Below, piece after piece: positions 1 to 8,043 of a stretch of DNA of 40,404 nt. The notes below the pieces were generated by a model. The model ran no database searches and had not been told where the DNA came from. It saw only the letters and a list, made by a program, of their open reading frames with translations. The stretch lies in assembly GCA_014377535.1 (NCBI GenBank), contig JACMPK010000254.1:1-40404 (forward strand), given 5' to 3'. Each line of letters starts with the position of its first letter. The stretch's first letter is position 1. This DNA comes from Gemmatimonadaceae bacterium. Its GTDB lineage: Bacteria > Gemmatimonadota > Gemmatimonadetes > Gemmatimonadales > Gemmatimonadaceae. Both the position numbers and the translations under genes were made by a program.

Positions 1-487
1 AGGCAAGTCGCTCGCTGGCCCCGTCGCGCGTGAGCAGCGAATCACGCAGCAGTGCGACGCTGTCGACTGCGACCGGTGCCTCACGGCTGGCCACGTCGGG
101 TGACCTCGCCTCGCGGGGCACTGCGACCCACAGTGCAAGTGCTGCCGCGGCCAGCCAGCCGCTCCATGCCGCCACGCCGAACGTCCGTTTCGCACGCAAT
201 GCCACCACCGGTGCCGCCACAGGCGCAGCACTGATGCGCGGCTGTGACCGCACGTGGGCTTCACCGTTGCTGATGACACGCTCCGCCAGCGTGACGGGCA
301 TCGGCTCGCGTGTCTCCGCATCGGTTGCGGCCAGCGCCGCCGCGAGTTCCGCCGCCGCTGCTTCCCATCGTGCGACTTCGCCCCGCGGCAGCCGCGCGAG
401 GGCCTGCGACAGCGCATCGGCTTCGGGTGCACTCAACGCGCCGGTCGCCCGCTGCATCAGCAGTCCACCAAGTCGTTCGTCTTCCAT
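1..487 (-). CDS. Putative anti-sigma factor (RskA-like), partial at left edge
   Basis: This frame stays open from an ATG at 487 to the left edge, so the C-terminus is missing (about 162 residues seen). The first 95 or so residues are a soluble, Ala/Glu-rich acidic segment beginning MEDERLGGLLMQ. It resembles the cytoplasmic sigma-binding part of RskA/anti-ECF factors and has no HxxxCxxC zinc motif. One membrane segment follows at about residues 120-140 (GWLAAAALALWVAV), then a periplasmic start with VDSVALLRDSLL. It lies directly downstream of the ECF sigma gene: a GTG in frame at 499 would overlap the sigma stop codon, and the ATG at 487 is 11 bases beyond it. The presumed job is to hold the sigma factor at the inner membrane. 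The family call rests on position and topology more than on sequence motifs. Confidence 0.65.
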   Translation of the reverse strand, partial: MEDERLGGLLMQRATGALSAPEADALSQALARLPRGEVARWEAAAAELAAALAATDAETREPMPVTLAERVISNGEAHVRSQPRISAAPVAAPVVALRAKRTFGVAAWSGWLAAAALALWVAVPREARSPDVASREAPVAVDSVALLRDSLLTRDGASERLA

Positions 488-498
488 GTCGTGCGGCA

Positions 499-1161
499 CT
501 ATGTCTCTCCGGCTTCGTCTCGGGCCCGTACCGCCAGCAGATCACGCGCGCGCTGGAGGCCGCGGCGGATGTGCGACTTCACGGTACCCAGTGGTGTTTC
601 CGTCTCACGTGCGATCTCGTCGTGCGTCCGGCCATGCAGCAGCGAGAGTTCCAGCATCCGTCGCTGCGCTGGCGGCAGCTCGCGCAGCACGGCACGCGCC
701 TGTTCCGCGCGCCATTCCCGATCGAGGTCGCGTTCAGAGTCATCAGCAATGTCGAATCCGTCGGGGATCGCCTCCATCGCCGGCAACCGCTCACGACGCC
801 GTGCACGGTCGATGAGGCGACGACGGGCGATCATCGCGACCCACCCTGCCTCGCTGGTGCGCGCGACATCGTACCGCGCCGCCGTGCGCCACAGGTCGAT
901 GAAGATCTCCTGCACGGCATCCTCGGCCTCCGACGGATCGGGCGACCAGCGGCGCGCGAGCGACCAGACCAGTGGACCGTAACGCGCCACGCAGTCGCGC
1001 ACGGCGCGCTCATCGCCAGCCGCGATGCGCGGCAGCAGCGGCTCGAGTGATACGCTGCCTGCACCCACGGCGTCCGGCACCAGTGCGAGATGTGCACGCG
1101 CGCCATCGCTGCCTGACGGTCGTGTCATGTCAGCCATCGGTCCGGGTCGTAGCCGTGCCAT
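499..1161 (-). CDS. ECF-type RNA polymerase sigma-70 family sigma factor
   Basis: A group IV (ECF) sigma factor of about 220 aa. Region 2 is clear, with the core-binding and -10 recognition stretch 'EDAVQEIFIDLWRTAARYD'. Region 4 has the helix-turn-helix 'HDEIARETETPLGTVKSHIRRGL', which reads the -35 box. The open frame extends upstream to 1296, but the extension lies in the divergent promoter and looks non-coding. I chose the ATG at 1161 because GGAG sits five bases before it; ATGs at 1137 and 1128 are alternatives. It is probably co-transcribed with the downstream membrane anti-sigma gene and divergent from a secreted FAS1 gene. That layout parallels the mycobacterial SigK-RskA locus, whose regulon includes the FAS1 proteins MPT70/MPT83. 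The specific stimulus cannot be read from the sequence. Confidence 0.9.
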   Translation of the reverse strand: MARLRPGPMADMTRPSGSDGARAHLALVPDAVGAGSVSLEPLLPRIAAGDERAVRDCVARYGPLVWSLARRWSPDPSEAEDAVQEIFIDLWRTAARYDVARTSEAGWVAMIARRRLIDRARRRERLPAMEAIPDGFDIADDSERDLDREWRAEQARAVLRELPPAQRRMLELSLLHGRTHDEIARETETPLGTVKSHIRRGLQRARDLLAVRARDEAGET

Positions 1162-1223
1162 GCATGCTCCACATCGTGCTCCTGATTGCCGAATCAGTAA
1201 TGGCGTTCGCCGCGTACACCGTC

Positions 1224-1254
1224 CTGGATGCAGCGACAGTTCGCCTGCATCCAG
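1224..1254. promoter_or_regulatory. 10-bp perfect inverted repeat in divergent sigma/FAS1 promoter region
   Basis: CTGGATGCAG (1224-1233) and CTGCATCCAG (1245-1254) are perfect inverted repeats separated by 11 bases. They lie in the 157-base gap between the sigma start (1161) and the FAS1 start (1319). The site could be an operator for the divergent pair or a hairpin in the FAS1 leader. No U-tract follows, so it does not look like a terminator. Confidence 0.5.
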
Positions 1255-1318
1255 CGGCACGCGAGCAACGAACAGCACGGCATTCCACGCTGCCATGCCC
1301 CCTCACCAGGCTCGCTCC

Positions 1319-2152
1319 ATGTCCATCTCCACGCGTTTCTCACTGCGGTTCCCTGCGCCACGTGCCACGCTGACCATGCTCGCCGTCGCCGGCGTGCTGC
1401 TGACGGCGCCCACCCTGCTGCCGGCGCAGCACCCGACGCGCATGCCATCCATTCCGCAGGTCGCAAAGACTGCCGGACAGTTTACCACACTCCTCGCCGC
1501 CGTCGATGCCGCCGGCCTCACCGAGACACTGCTCGGCCGTGGGCCATTCACGCTGTTTGCGCCGACCGATGACGCGTTCGGCAAGCTTCCGGCCGGCACC
1601 GTGCAGGACCTGCTCAGGCCCGAGAACCGCGAAAAGCTGCGCACGATTCTCACTTACCACGTAATTGCCGGGCGTGTGACGGCGGCGCAGGCACGCACCG
1701 TGAACATGGCCAAGACGGTCGCGGGCCAGTCGCTGCGCATCAGCACCAGCGGTGACCAACTACGCATCAACGACGCCGTGGTGCGCATCGCCGACATTCC
1801 CGCGAGCAATGGGCTGATTCACGTGATCGATCGCGTACTGCTGCCGGCCGATCGCGCCGTCGGCAGCGGTGATGGCGCGCTGGATCTGGTGGAATTCGCA
1901 ATTCAGCGTGGTGTGCCACTGTTCAACAACGGCCAGCCCGAATCGACCGTGGCGATCTACGAAGTCGCATCGAAGGCGCTGCTTGCACTTGGCCGTGCCG
2001 TCCCCGAGGATGCGCGACGCGCCTTGCGTGCCGCGCTGGCGAATACCGGCGGCAGCACGCGTGACCGCGCGTTCATCTTGCGCGCAGGTTTGGACGAGAC
2101 GCGCCGCGCACTCACCACCCAGCAGCAGATGCAGCTCGGCACCAGTCACTGA
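1319..2152 (+). CDS. Secreted fasciclin (FAS1) domain protein
   Basis: A 277-residue exported protein. Residues 1-38 form a signal peptide: basic start MSISTRFSLRF, a hydrophobic core around LAVAGVLLTAPTLL, then PAQ. One FAS1 domain follows at about residues 50-180, with typical blocks 'GPFTLFAPTDDAFGKLP', 'LTYHVIAGRV' and 'NGLIHVIDRVLLP'. FAS1 domains are extracellular adhesion or ligand-binding modules. The C-terminal 95 residues ('GALDLVEFAIQRGVPLFNNGQ...') are mostly predicted helices and are not FAS1; I do not recognise them. The longer open frame back to 1025 runs into the sigma gene and is not used. Divergence from the sigma/anti-sigma pair suggests the ECF factor controls it. It converges on the WYL gene with 38 bases between the stops. 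Confidence 0.88.
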   Translation: MSISTRFSLRFPAPRATLTMLAVAGVLLTAPTLLPAQHPTRMPSIPQVAKTAGQFTTLLAAVDAAGLTETLLGRGPFTLFAPTDDAFGKLPAGTVQDLLRPENREKLRTILTYHVIAGRVTAAQARTVNMAKTVAGQSLRISTSGDQLRINDAVVRIADIPASNGLIHVIDRVLLPADRAVGSGDGALDLVEFAIQRGVPLFNNGQPESTVAIYEVASKALLALGRAVPEDARRALRAALANTGGSTRDRAFILRAGLDETRRALTTQQQMQLGTSH

Positions 2153-2190
2153 GCAAACGTCGACGCTCGCATCGCAACGGTTTCGAACCG

Positions 2191-4446
2191 TCAGCCCTGC
2201 GCGATCAGCTCCGCAAGCTGTTCGCGCAGCAGGACACGCAGCGCTGGCGGCGAGAGGACCTCGGCGTCGGCGGCATACTGCAGCACATGCCGCATGCCCC
2301 ATTCGCGATCCGCCAGGGGATGTTCCAGCACCAGCGTGCCGTCGGCGGCCGGCACGCGGCCCTCGCGCTCCGCGATCCAGCGTGCAATGCGCGCGGAGTA
2401 GCGCACCACCATCACCTCGCGCTCGCCGCCCTGAAACGCGCGCCCGTCGCGCATCACATCGTCCACCGAGAAATCCTGCGGCAGCGTGAACGGTACTGAC
2501 GTGGCAGCGGCGGTCTGCACGCGATCCATGCGGAAGACGCGAATGGAAGCACTGCGGTCGCAGTACGCGATGAGGTAGAGCATGCCGCTCGCCGCCACCA
2601 GCGCGTATGGACAGATCACGCGATCGTCGGTGGCATGCGCACCGGACTTGCGATACCCGATGGTGAGCCTGGTGCGCGTGCGCAGCGCCGCGCGAACCGT
2701 GGCCATGTGATTCACGCCACCGTACTCGCCGATCGAGATGTTGTAGAGCGCGTCCGGTGTCGGATCATCGGGCAGGCGCGCGATGACAGCCTGCAGCCGC
2801 TTGCGCGCGCGATCCAGCACCGCGTGCTCATCGGGCGGTCGCTGCCCACGCAACACGGCCAGGCCAAGTTCCAGCGCACACAGCTCACTGACGGTGAGCC
2901 GCATCGGCCGACGCAGGTGATTCGAGCGTGCGGACACGCTGTCCGCACCGATGTAAACCTGCACGCCCTCGATGAATCCAGCCGGCAGGTCGTAGCGCGA
3001 CACCAGCGAGTGCAGGTCCTGCTGCAGCGTCGTGACGTCCGTGCCGATGCGCCTGGCGACATCGTCGAGGCTGTGCTCCTCGCCATCGGCGATCTGCGGC
3101 ACCACCAGCAGGATGCGACGGAACTGCGCGGTGGCCCCACGCGGCTCCCACTTCTGCCGAGCCACATGGTTCGGCGGCACCGTCACCGCGGGTGACACCA
3201 AGGCTGCGACCGGATCCGCGTCGTAGAGGGCGAGTGTTGCACGCGCCAGCCCACGCACGTCGTTCGCAAGTGCCGGCGGCGAGGCGACGCGCGCCTCGCC
3301 GGCGAACGACAGCACCCAGCGCGCAAAACTGTCCGCGCGACGCACCATGAAGCGCCGCCGTGCCGGCGCATCACCCACCGTTGCGCCAAGCGTCGCCGCG
3401 GCAAGCGCGGGCCCGGAGTCTCCGGTGAAGTCCACCAGTACCTCGGTCGCTTCGCCGTCACCAAGCTCCCACACCTGCCGCGATTGCGCATGGTCACGCA
3501 GCCGGAACGTGGTGGGCACGACGAAGTCTGGCGTCTGCAGCGACTTCGTATTGCAGGTCACCTTCGTCATGCGCGCCAACCGGTAGTTGCGCAGCTCAGC
3601 ACGCGCCAAGTCGCGGCCGGCCAGATACCAGTGCGCGCTGAGGAAGAACAATCCGTATGGCTCTACCTGGCGCATGTCGTGCGTGTCGGAGCTCATGGAG
3701 TGGTACATGAACGTCACGACCTTACGATGCCGCAATGCCTCACTCAGCTCGGCAAACACTTTCGCGTCGGGCTGCACGCGCGCGGCGATCTGCTGCGGGA
3801 TGTCAGCGGACGTGGATGCATCGTCCAGCGGCAGGTCCACGGCCAGCTTGCGCATGGCGGAATCGACGTCGGTGCGCAGCAGCGGATCGCCCAGCCCGCG
3901 CACGCTCGCGGCGGCATCGACGATCACTGCCAGTTCGTCGGGCTCCAGCAGGAACGACTCGAGCGTCTTGTACCCGTACTCGTCCACACGCGCTGGCGAC
4001 AGCGGAGCGCCATTTGGCACGGCGACGCAGAGATACGGCAGGTAGAAGTCGGTGCGCTTCAGGCGATACGCGCCTGCCACGTTGCCTACGCCATCCCGGT
4101 GTGACTCGATCGCCACACCCATGGAGCGCAGCGCATCCTTGTCACGCTCGAACGCACGCTTCAGCGACTCGGCGTGCTTCTGCTTCGTCGCCGCGTCGAC
4201 GGCACGGTCGCGCATCTCGAGCTTCGCGCGATACTCCGGCACGCCCTGCGCGAGCTCCTCGAATGTCGCTGGCGAGTTGCGGCCGAGCAGTGTCGCGAGC
4301 AGGTCCACCCACCGTTGCAGGCTGGTGCTTCCGCTCCCGGCGACGAGTACGGGAAGATCCGCGTCATCGTCGTCGGATGCGGTGGCGTGCGGGGCGTGCG
4401 AATTCATGTGCATCGTGACAATGCTCGACGGTGAACGCACCGCCAC
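2191..4446 (-). CDS. Double-module WYL-domain transcriptional regulator (PafB-PafC-like fusion)
   Basis: A 751-residue protein made of two tandem HTH-WYL units. The N-terminal unit starts with a winged-helix-like segment ('LQRWVDLLATLLGRN...', then 'LKRAFERDKDALRSMGV'), whose ER-DKD-LR motif is typical of PafB/PafC. The first WYL region has 'VEPYGLFFLSAHWYLAGRD' (about residue 270). The second half repeats the plan, with 'FRRILLVVPQIADGEEHSLDDVARRIGTD' and a second WYL region 'CPYALVAASGMLYLIAYCDRS' (about residue 640). PafBC proteins activate DNA-damage genes, and WYL domains sense nucleic-acid ligands. No Pup-proteasome genes are visible here, so the target set is unknown. The start is uncertain: ATGs at 4446, 4413 and 4407 all lack a clear ribosome site. 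The 72-base gap to the upstream acylase gene allows co-transcription. Confidence 0.82.
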   Translation of the reverse strand: MAVRSPSSIVTMHMNSHAPHATASDDDDADLPVLVAGSGSTSLQRWVDLLATLLGRNSPATFEELAQGVPEYRAKLEMRDRAVDAATKQKHAESLKRAFERDKDALRSMGVAIESHRDGVGNVAGAYRLKRTDFYLPYLCVAVPNGAPLSPARVDEYGYKTLESFLLEPDELAVIVDAAASVRGLGDPLLRTDVDSAMRKLAVDLPLDDASTSADIPQQIAARVQPDAKVFAELSEALRHRKVVTFMYHSMSSDTHDMRQVEPYGLFFLSAHWYLAGRDLARAELRNYRLARMTKVTCNTKSLQTPDFVVPTTFRLRDHAQSRQVWELGDGEATEVLVDFTGDSGPALAAATLGATVGDAPARRRFMVRRADSFARWVLSFAGEARVASPPALANDVRGLARATLALYDADPVAALVSPAVTVPPNHVARQKWEPRGATAQFRRILLVVPQIADGEEHSLDDVARRIGTDVTTLQQDLHSLVSRYDLPAGFIEGVQVYIGADSVSARSNHLRRPMRLTVSELCALELGLAVLRGQRPPDEHAVLDRARKRLQAVIARLPDDPTPDALYNISIGEYGGVNHMATVRAALRTRTRLTIGYRKSGAHATDDRVICPYALVAASGMLYLIAYCDRSASIRVFRMDRVQTAAATSVPFTLPQDFSVDDVMRDGRAFQGGEREVMVVRYSARIARWIAEREGRVPAADGTLVLEHPLADREWGMRHVLQYAADAEVLSPPALRVLLREQLAELIAQG

Positions 4447-4518
4447 GACAGTGACTGCTTCGGGATAGCCAATGTGCCACGCGGTCCTGACATCCGGTAC
4501 AGGTTCCGCGCCGTGATG

Positions 4519-6864
4519 TCACCGCCGTGTGGTGCCGGGCATCAGCCAGGTCACGCGTTCCGTCTCCGCCTCGACACGTGCGCGTGAGAAGACCAGCGGG
4601 AAGAACTGGTCGTTCGCCCAGAGTGGCAGCAGGTCGGCATAGTGCGGGCTGCGCGGATCGGCAGACTGGCCCGGCACGTTGGTCACGATGGATCGGTCGA
4701 AATCCGCGAGGTCGATCACCTCGCGGAATGACGCGCCGGCCGTCTGCGCGAAGTTGGCGCCGCCGGTGGCATTCACGGTGTTCGCATCACCACTGCGCGA
4801 CGCGGCCGGCAGGTCGTACTTCGCGGACAGCGGGTGCCGGAAGCGTGCCGTGTGCACCGCACCCCAGGTGAGGTCCAGCGAGTCAGCTCCGCGCGGTCGC
4901 GCCGCGAGCTCACGCTCTGCTTCCAGCAGCGCGCCGAGCAGCATGGAATCCGTGGCGACTGAGCCCTGCGTGCGGCGCAGGTACGTCTCCAGCCACGGGT
5001 ACGACGGCCGCTGCGCCAGCAATGCCGCAATGCCACCGGTGGCCGGAACCTCGCGTGCCACCGCGCGGCGGTAGAGTCGCGGCGCCCACGCCGCGAAGAG
5101 CGTCGGTGCCATCTGCTCGCGCGACATGCGCTGGTCCCACGAGGTGAGCAACTGCACCGACGGCGATGACTGCTGCTTCATCCGCACGGCCGCCGCCGTG
5201 AGCGAAGGAAGCAGCGCGCCTGCCAGCAGCGACTGGTCGTCATGCTGGAGCTGGCCGAAATCCGCGACGCTGAACCGGCGCGACTGCTGCAGCACTTCTC
5301 GCACGCGATCTGCACGATACCTGGAGCCCCACTCGTACGAGATCGGTGTCGTGTAACCCGAAGGCAGGATGTTGTCGTTGGATGTGTTGATGAACCCCGA
5401 CGACGGGTTGTACGACCGCGGCAGCGCACGACCGGGCACGAAGCCGCTCCACTCGTGCGACCCGGTGCCCGGCACCGGCAGCAGGCCGCTCCACGAGCGC
5501 TTCGGCATCAGCCCCGCCGCAATCCATCCGATGTTCCCATCGACATCTGCGTACACCATGTTCTCGCTGGGCATCAGCCAGCGCGTCATCGCGGCCTCGA
5601 AGTCGGACCAGTTGCGCGCGCGATCCATCGCCAGCGAGCCGAGGTAGCTGGCCGTCCCCGGCTCGCTGTGCACCGAGCGGATGGCGAAGGCGCGTCGGCG
5701 CGCCGTGTCGATGGAGACCACCGGGCCGTGCGGCGTGAACTGCAGCACCACCACGCGCGGATTCTCGCCCTTCACGCGGATGGTGTCCGTGCGTGACGTG
5801 ATGCGCACCGTGCCGGCGGCAACCTTCACGCAATTCAGCGACGTCGCCGCCTCGCCCGCACATGGGACGAGCGATTCCACGTACACGTCCTGCTGGTCCA
5901 TGCCGACGACCGTGAGCCCGAACGCGATGCGATCGTTGTGCCCGATCGCGATGCCTGGCGACGCGGGCTCGCCCGCACCGATCACGTTCCAGCCCGGTGC
6001 AACGAGATGCGCGAGATAACGCACGGCGGGGTTGGTGATCACGCGATGCGGATCGTTCGCGAGGATCGGCTTGCCCGTACTGGTCTTCGTCGCGTTCACC
6101 ACCCAGTTGTTCGATCCCTCGATACGATCGTACGCCACATCGGCAAACGCACCCGCAAAGCCGCCCAGCGAGGCGCTGCTGATGCCGGCGAGATCGAGGC
6201 CGATGGCGGGATCCAGCGCGCGCACCGGATCGGGCGGCATCAGCGCTGCGACCTTGTCGACACCGAGGGCGGCGATCAGCTGCGCACGCAGCACTTCGCT
6301 CGCGCCGTTCGAGACGCCGCTCAAGCCCGTCGCACGCGACAGCGGCACCGTGGTGCTCCACGGCTCGGGACGAAAGCCGAGCATGCCGAATTCCGGCGGC
6401 AGGTCATCACCCACCTGTGCAATGCGCGCGTTGACGCCGCGCACGAAGGCCGTCACGATCGCGCGGGTGTCAGGACCATATGCCGCCCACTCACGCGCCA
6501 TGCTGCCGCGATACGTGAACAGTCGGGCGAGCCGATCGCGGTCGACCGAGCCGGGTCCGAGCACTTCCGCCAGGCGACCCTCGCCCTGACGACGCCACAT
6601 CTCCATCTGGAACAGGCGATCCTGTGCGGCCGTGAAGCCCTGCGCGAAGAACAGGTCATGCTGGTTCTGCGCGTAGATGTGCGGCACGCCCCACCGGTCG
6701 CGACGCACTTCGACGCGCGCCCGGAGGCCGGGCGTGGACAGCGTCTCGACGACGATCGCGCGCGGCGCGCGAGCCTGCGCGTGACAGGACTGCACCGGCC
6801 GCAAGGCAAGCGCCGACAGCATCGCGACGACGACAGGCGTTGCCCGCAGACTCACTGACCACAT
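4519..6864 (-). CDS. Penicillin acylase family protein (Ntn hydrolase), periplasmic
   Basis: A 781-residue precursor of the penicillin/acyl-homoserine-lactone acylase family, which hydrolyses amide bonds after self-cleavage into alpha and beta chains. A signal peptide spans about residues 1-30. The alpha-chain motif 'VRRDRWGVPHIYAQNQHDLFFAQGF' and 'QDRLFQMEMWRRQGEGRLAE' (about 53-100) is classic. The predicted autocleavage site is Gly250/Ser251 in 'IEGSNNWVV', which makes Ser251 the N-terminal nucleophile. Later blocks 'KPILANDPHR', 'GIAIGHNDRIAFGLT' and 'GNIGWIAAGLMPKRSWSGLLPVPG' belong to the beta chain, and length is normal for the family. The start at 6864 has a good GGGAG ribosome site seven to eight bases upstream. 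The natural substrate (antibiotic, AHL signal, N-acyl amino acid) cannot be decided. tesB lies 118 bases upstream on the same strand. Confidence 0.9.
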   Translation of the reverse strand: MWSVSLRATPVVVAMLSALALRPVQSCHAQARAPRAIVVETLSTPGLRARVEVRRDRWGVPHIYAQNQHDLFFAQGFTAAQDRLFQMEMWRRQGEGRLAEVLGPGSVDRDRLARLFTYRGSMAREWAAYGPDTRAIVTAFVRGVNARIAQVGDDLPPEFGMLGFRPEPWSTTVPLSRATGLSGVSNGASEVLRAQLIAALGVDKVAALMPPDPVRALDPAIGLDLAGISSASLGGFAGAFADVAYDRIEGSNNWVVNATKTSTGKPILANDPHRVITNPAVRYLAHLVAPGWNVIGAGEPASPGIAIGHNDRIAFGLTVVGMDQQDVYVESLVPCAGEAATSLNCVKVAAGTVRITSRTDTIRVKGENPRVVVLQFTPHGPVVSIDTARRRAFAIRSVHSEPGTASYLGSLAMDRARNWSDFEAAMTRWLMPSENMVYADVDGNIGWIAAGLMPKRSWSGLLPVPGTGSHEWSGFVPGRALPRSYNPSSGFINTSNDNILPSGYTTPISYEWGSRYRADRVREVLQQSRRFSVADFGQLQHDDQSLLAGALLPSLTAAAVRMKQQSSPSVQLLTSWDQRMSREQMAPTLFAAWAPRLYRRAVAREVPATGGIAALLAQRPSYPWLETYLRRTQGSVATDSMLLGALLEAERELAARPRGADSLDLTWGAVHTARFRHPLSAKYDLPAASRSGDANTVNATGGANFAQTAGASFREVIDLADFDRSIVTNVPGQSADPRSPHYADLLPLWANDQFFPLVFSRARVEAETERVTWLMPGTTRR

Positions 6865-6982
6865 GATGCATCTCCCGGAAGCTCGTTCGCCGGCGTCTGC
6901 AGGACACCGGCTTTGGCGGAAGAGTGCGCCGCGGACGCGCCGACCGATAGTGCGCCGACGCGTGCGATCTGGAGTGGGGTGG

Positions 6983-7852
6983 CTATGCCTCGGTGGGCCG
7001 CAGACGCATCAGGCCTTCCTGCGCCACCGAGGCGACGAGTGCGCCGTCACGCGAGTAGATGCTGCCGCGCACGAAGCCGCGCGCACCCGCCGCGACGGGA
7101 CTGTCCATCGCGTAGAGCAGCCACTCGTCCACACGAAACGGACGATGCATCCAGAGCGAGTGATCGAGCGAGGCGAGCTGCATGCCTGGTGACCAGAGCG
7201 ACAATCCATGCGGCAGCAGCGCCGTGCCAAGCAGTCCATGATCCGAGGCGTAGGCCAGCACCGCCTGATGCAGCAGTGAGTCGTCAGGCAGCTCGCCGTA
7301 GGCCTTGAACCAGACGTGACGCACCGGCGTCAGCGGCTTGGGATTGAATGGGTCGAGCGGGACCACCGGCCGGAAGTCGATCGGCCGATCCTGCGTCAAC
7401 ACCGTGCGCCGTGACGGCGGAATGCGCGACTCGAGTGCCCGGATCAGGTCCAGCTCAGTCACCAGCTGTTCCGCCGGCGGCGCCGACGGCATCGGCTCCT
7501 GGTGCTCCACGCCCGTCTCGTCGATGTGGAACGAGACTGACAGGTTGAAGATCGCTCGACCATGCTGGATTGCAGTCACGCGACGCGTGGTGAAGCTCGT
7601 GCCATCACGAAGGCGATCGACGAAATAGACGATCGGCACTTCCAGGTCGCCCGGCAGGATGAAGTAGCCATGCACCGAGTGTGCTTCGCGCGCGCCGTCC
7701 ACGGTGCGCCGCGCGGCGACCAGCGCCTGCGCGAACACCTGGCCGCCGAAGACCCGGCCGGTGCCGATGTCGCGGTTCTGCCCGCGATAGATGTTCACTT
7801 CGAGCGGCTCGAGATCGAGCAGCGACAGCAGGTCGTCGACGTGGCCGGACAT
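6983..7852 (-). CDS. tesB: Acyl-CoA thioesterase II (TesB type)
   Basis: A 289-residue double-hotdog thioesterase that hydrolyses acyl-CoA to free acid and CoA in the cytoplasm. The N-terminal hotdog has 'RVFGGQVFAQALVAA' and 'SVHGYFILPGD'. The C-terminal hotdog carries the catalytic set at nearly the same numbering as E. coli TesB: Asp204 ('YASDHGLLG'), Ser228 in place of the E. coli Thr ('SLDHSLWMHRP'), and Gln278 ('VAQEGLMR'). Serine at the second position is common in the ACOT8 branch. I start at the ATG at 7852, since upstream residues to 7939 look like translated intergenic DNA. It lies 191 bases downstream of the malonyl-CoA reductase gene on the same strand, with a 12-bp inverted repeat between them. 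It may release acids from excess acyl-CoA made by that pathway; this is inference. Confidence 0.92.
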   Translation of the reverse strand: MSGHVDDLLSLLDLEPLEVNIYRGQNRDIGTGRVFGGQVFAQALVAARRTVDGAREAHSVHGYFILPGDLEVPIVYFVDRLRDGTSFTTRRVTAIQHGRAIFNLSVSFHIDETGVEHQEPMPSAPPAEQLVTELDLIRALESRIPPSRRTVLTQDRPIDFRPVVPLDPFNPKPLTPVRHVWFKAYGELPDDSLLHQAVLAYASDHGLLGTALLPHGLSLWSPGMQLASLDHSLWMHRPFRVDEWLLYAMDSPVAAGARGFVRGSIYSRDGALVASVAQEGLMRLRPTEA

Positions 7853-7947
7853 CTGACTCGGTGTGCGTGGCGTGGACCGACAGCGCGCCTGGGCAGCGAC
7901 ACGCGACGTTGCGCGCCATGTGCGCACCAACCGTCGCACCGCATGCT

Positions 7948-7992
7948 GCGAACGCGGAAGCTAGCAATGTCACCAAGTCGTTCCGCGTTCGC
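7948..7992. promoter_or_regulatory. 12-bp perfect inverted repeat between malonyl-CoA reductase and tesB genes
   Basis: GCGAACGCGGAA (7948-7959) and TTCCGCGTTCGC (7981-7992) are perfect inverted repeats around a 21-base loop. The gap separates two same-strand genes: the mcr stop is at 8044 and the tesB start at 7852. It could be an operator for tesB or a long-loop terminator after mcr. There is no T-run on the transcribed side, which weakens the terminator reading. Confidence 0.55.
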
Positions 7993-8043
7993 TCGGCCGA
8001 GTACGCTGCGCCGCGATCGCATGCGACGCAGCGTGCGCGACGA

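Noticed and set aside
5240-6361. A 373-codon open frame on the minus strand
   Set aside because: Alternative frame of the penicillin acylase family gene; low-complexity Arg/Gly/Ala product.
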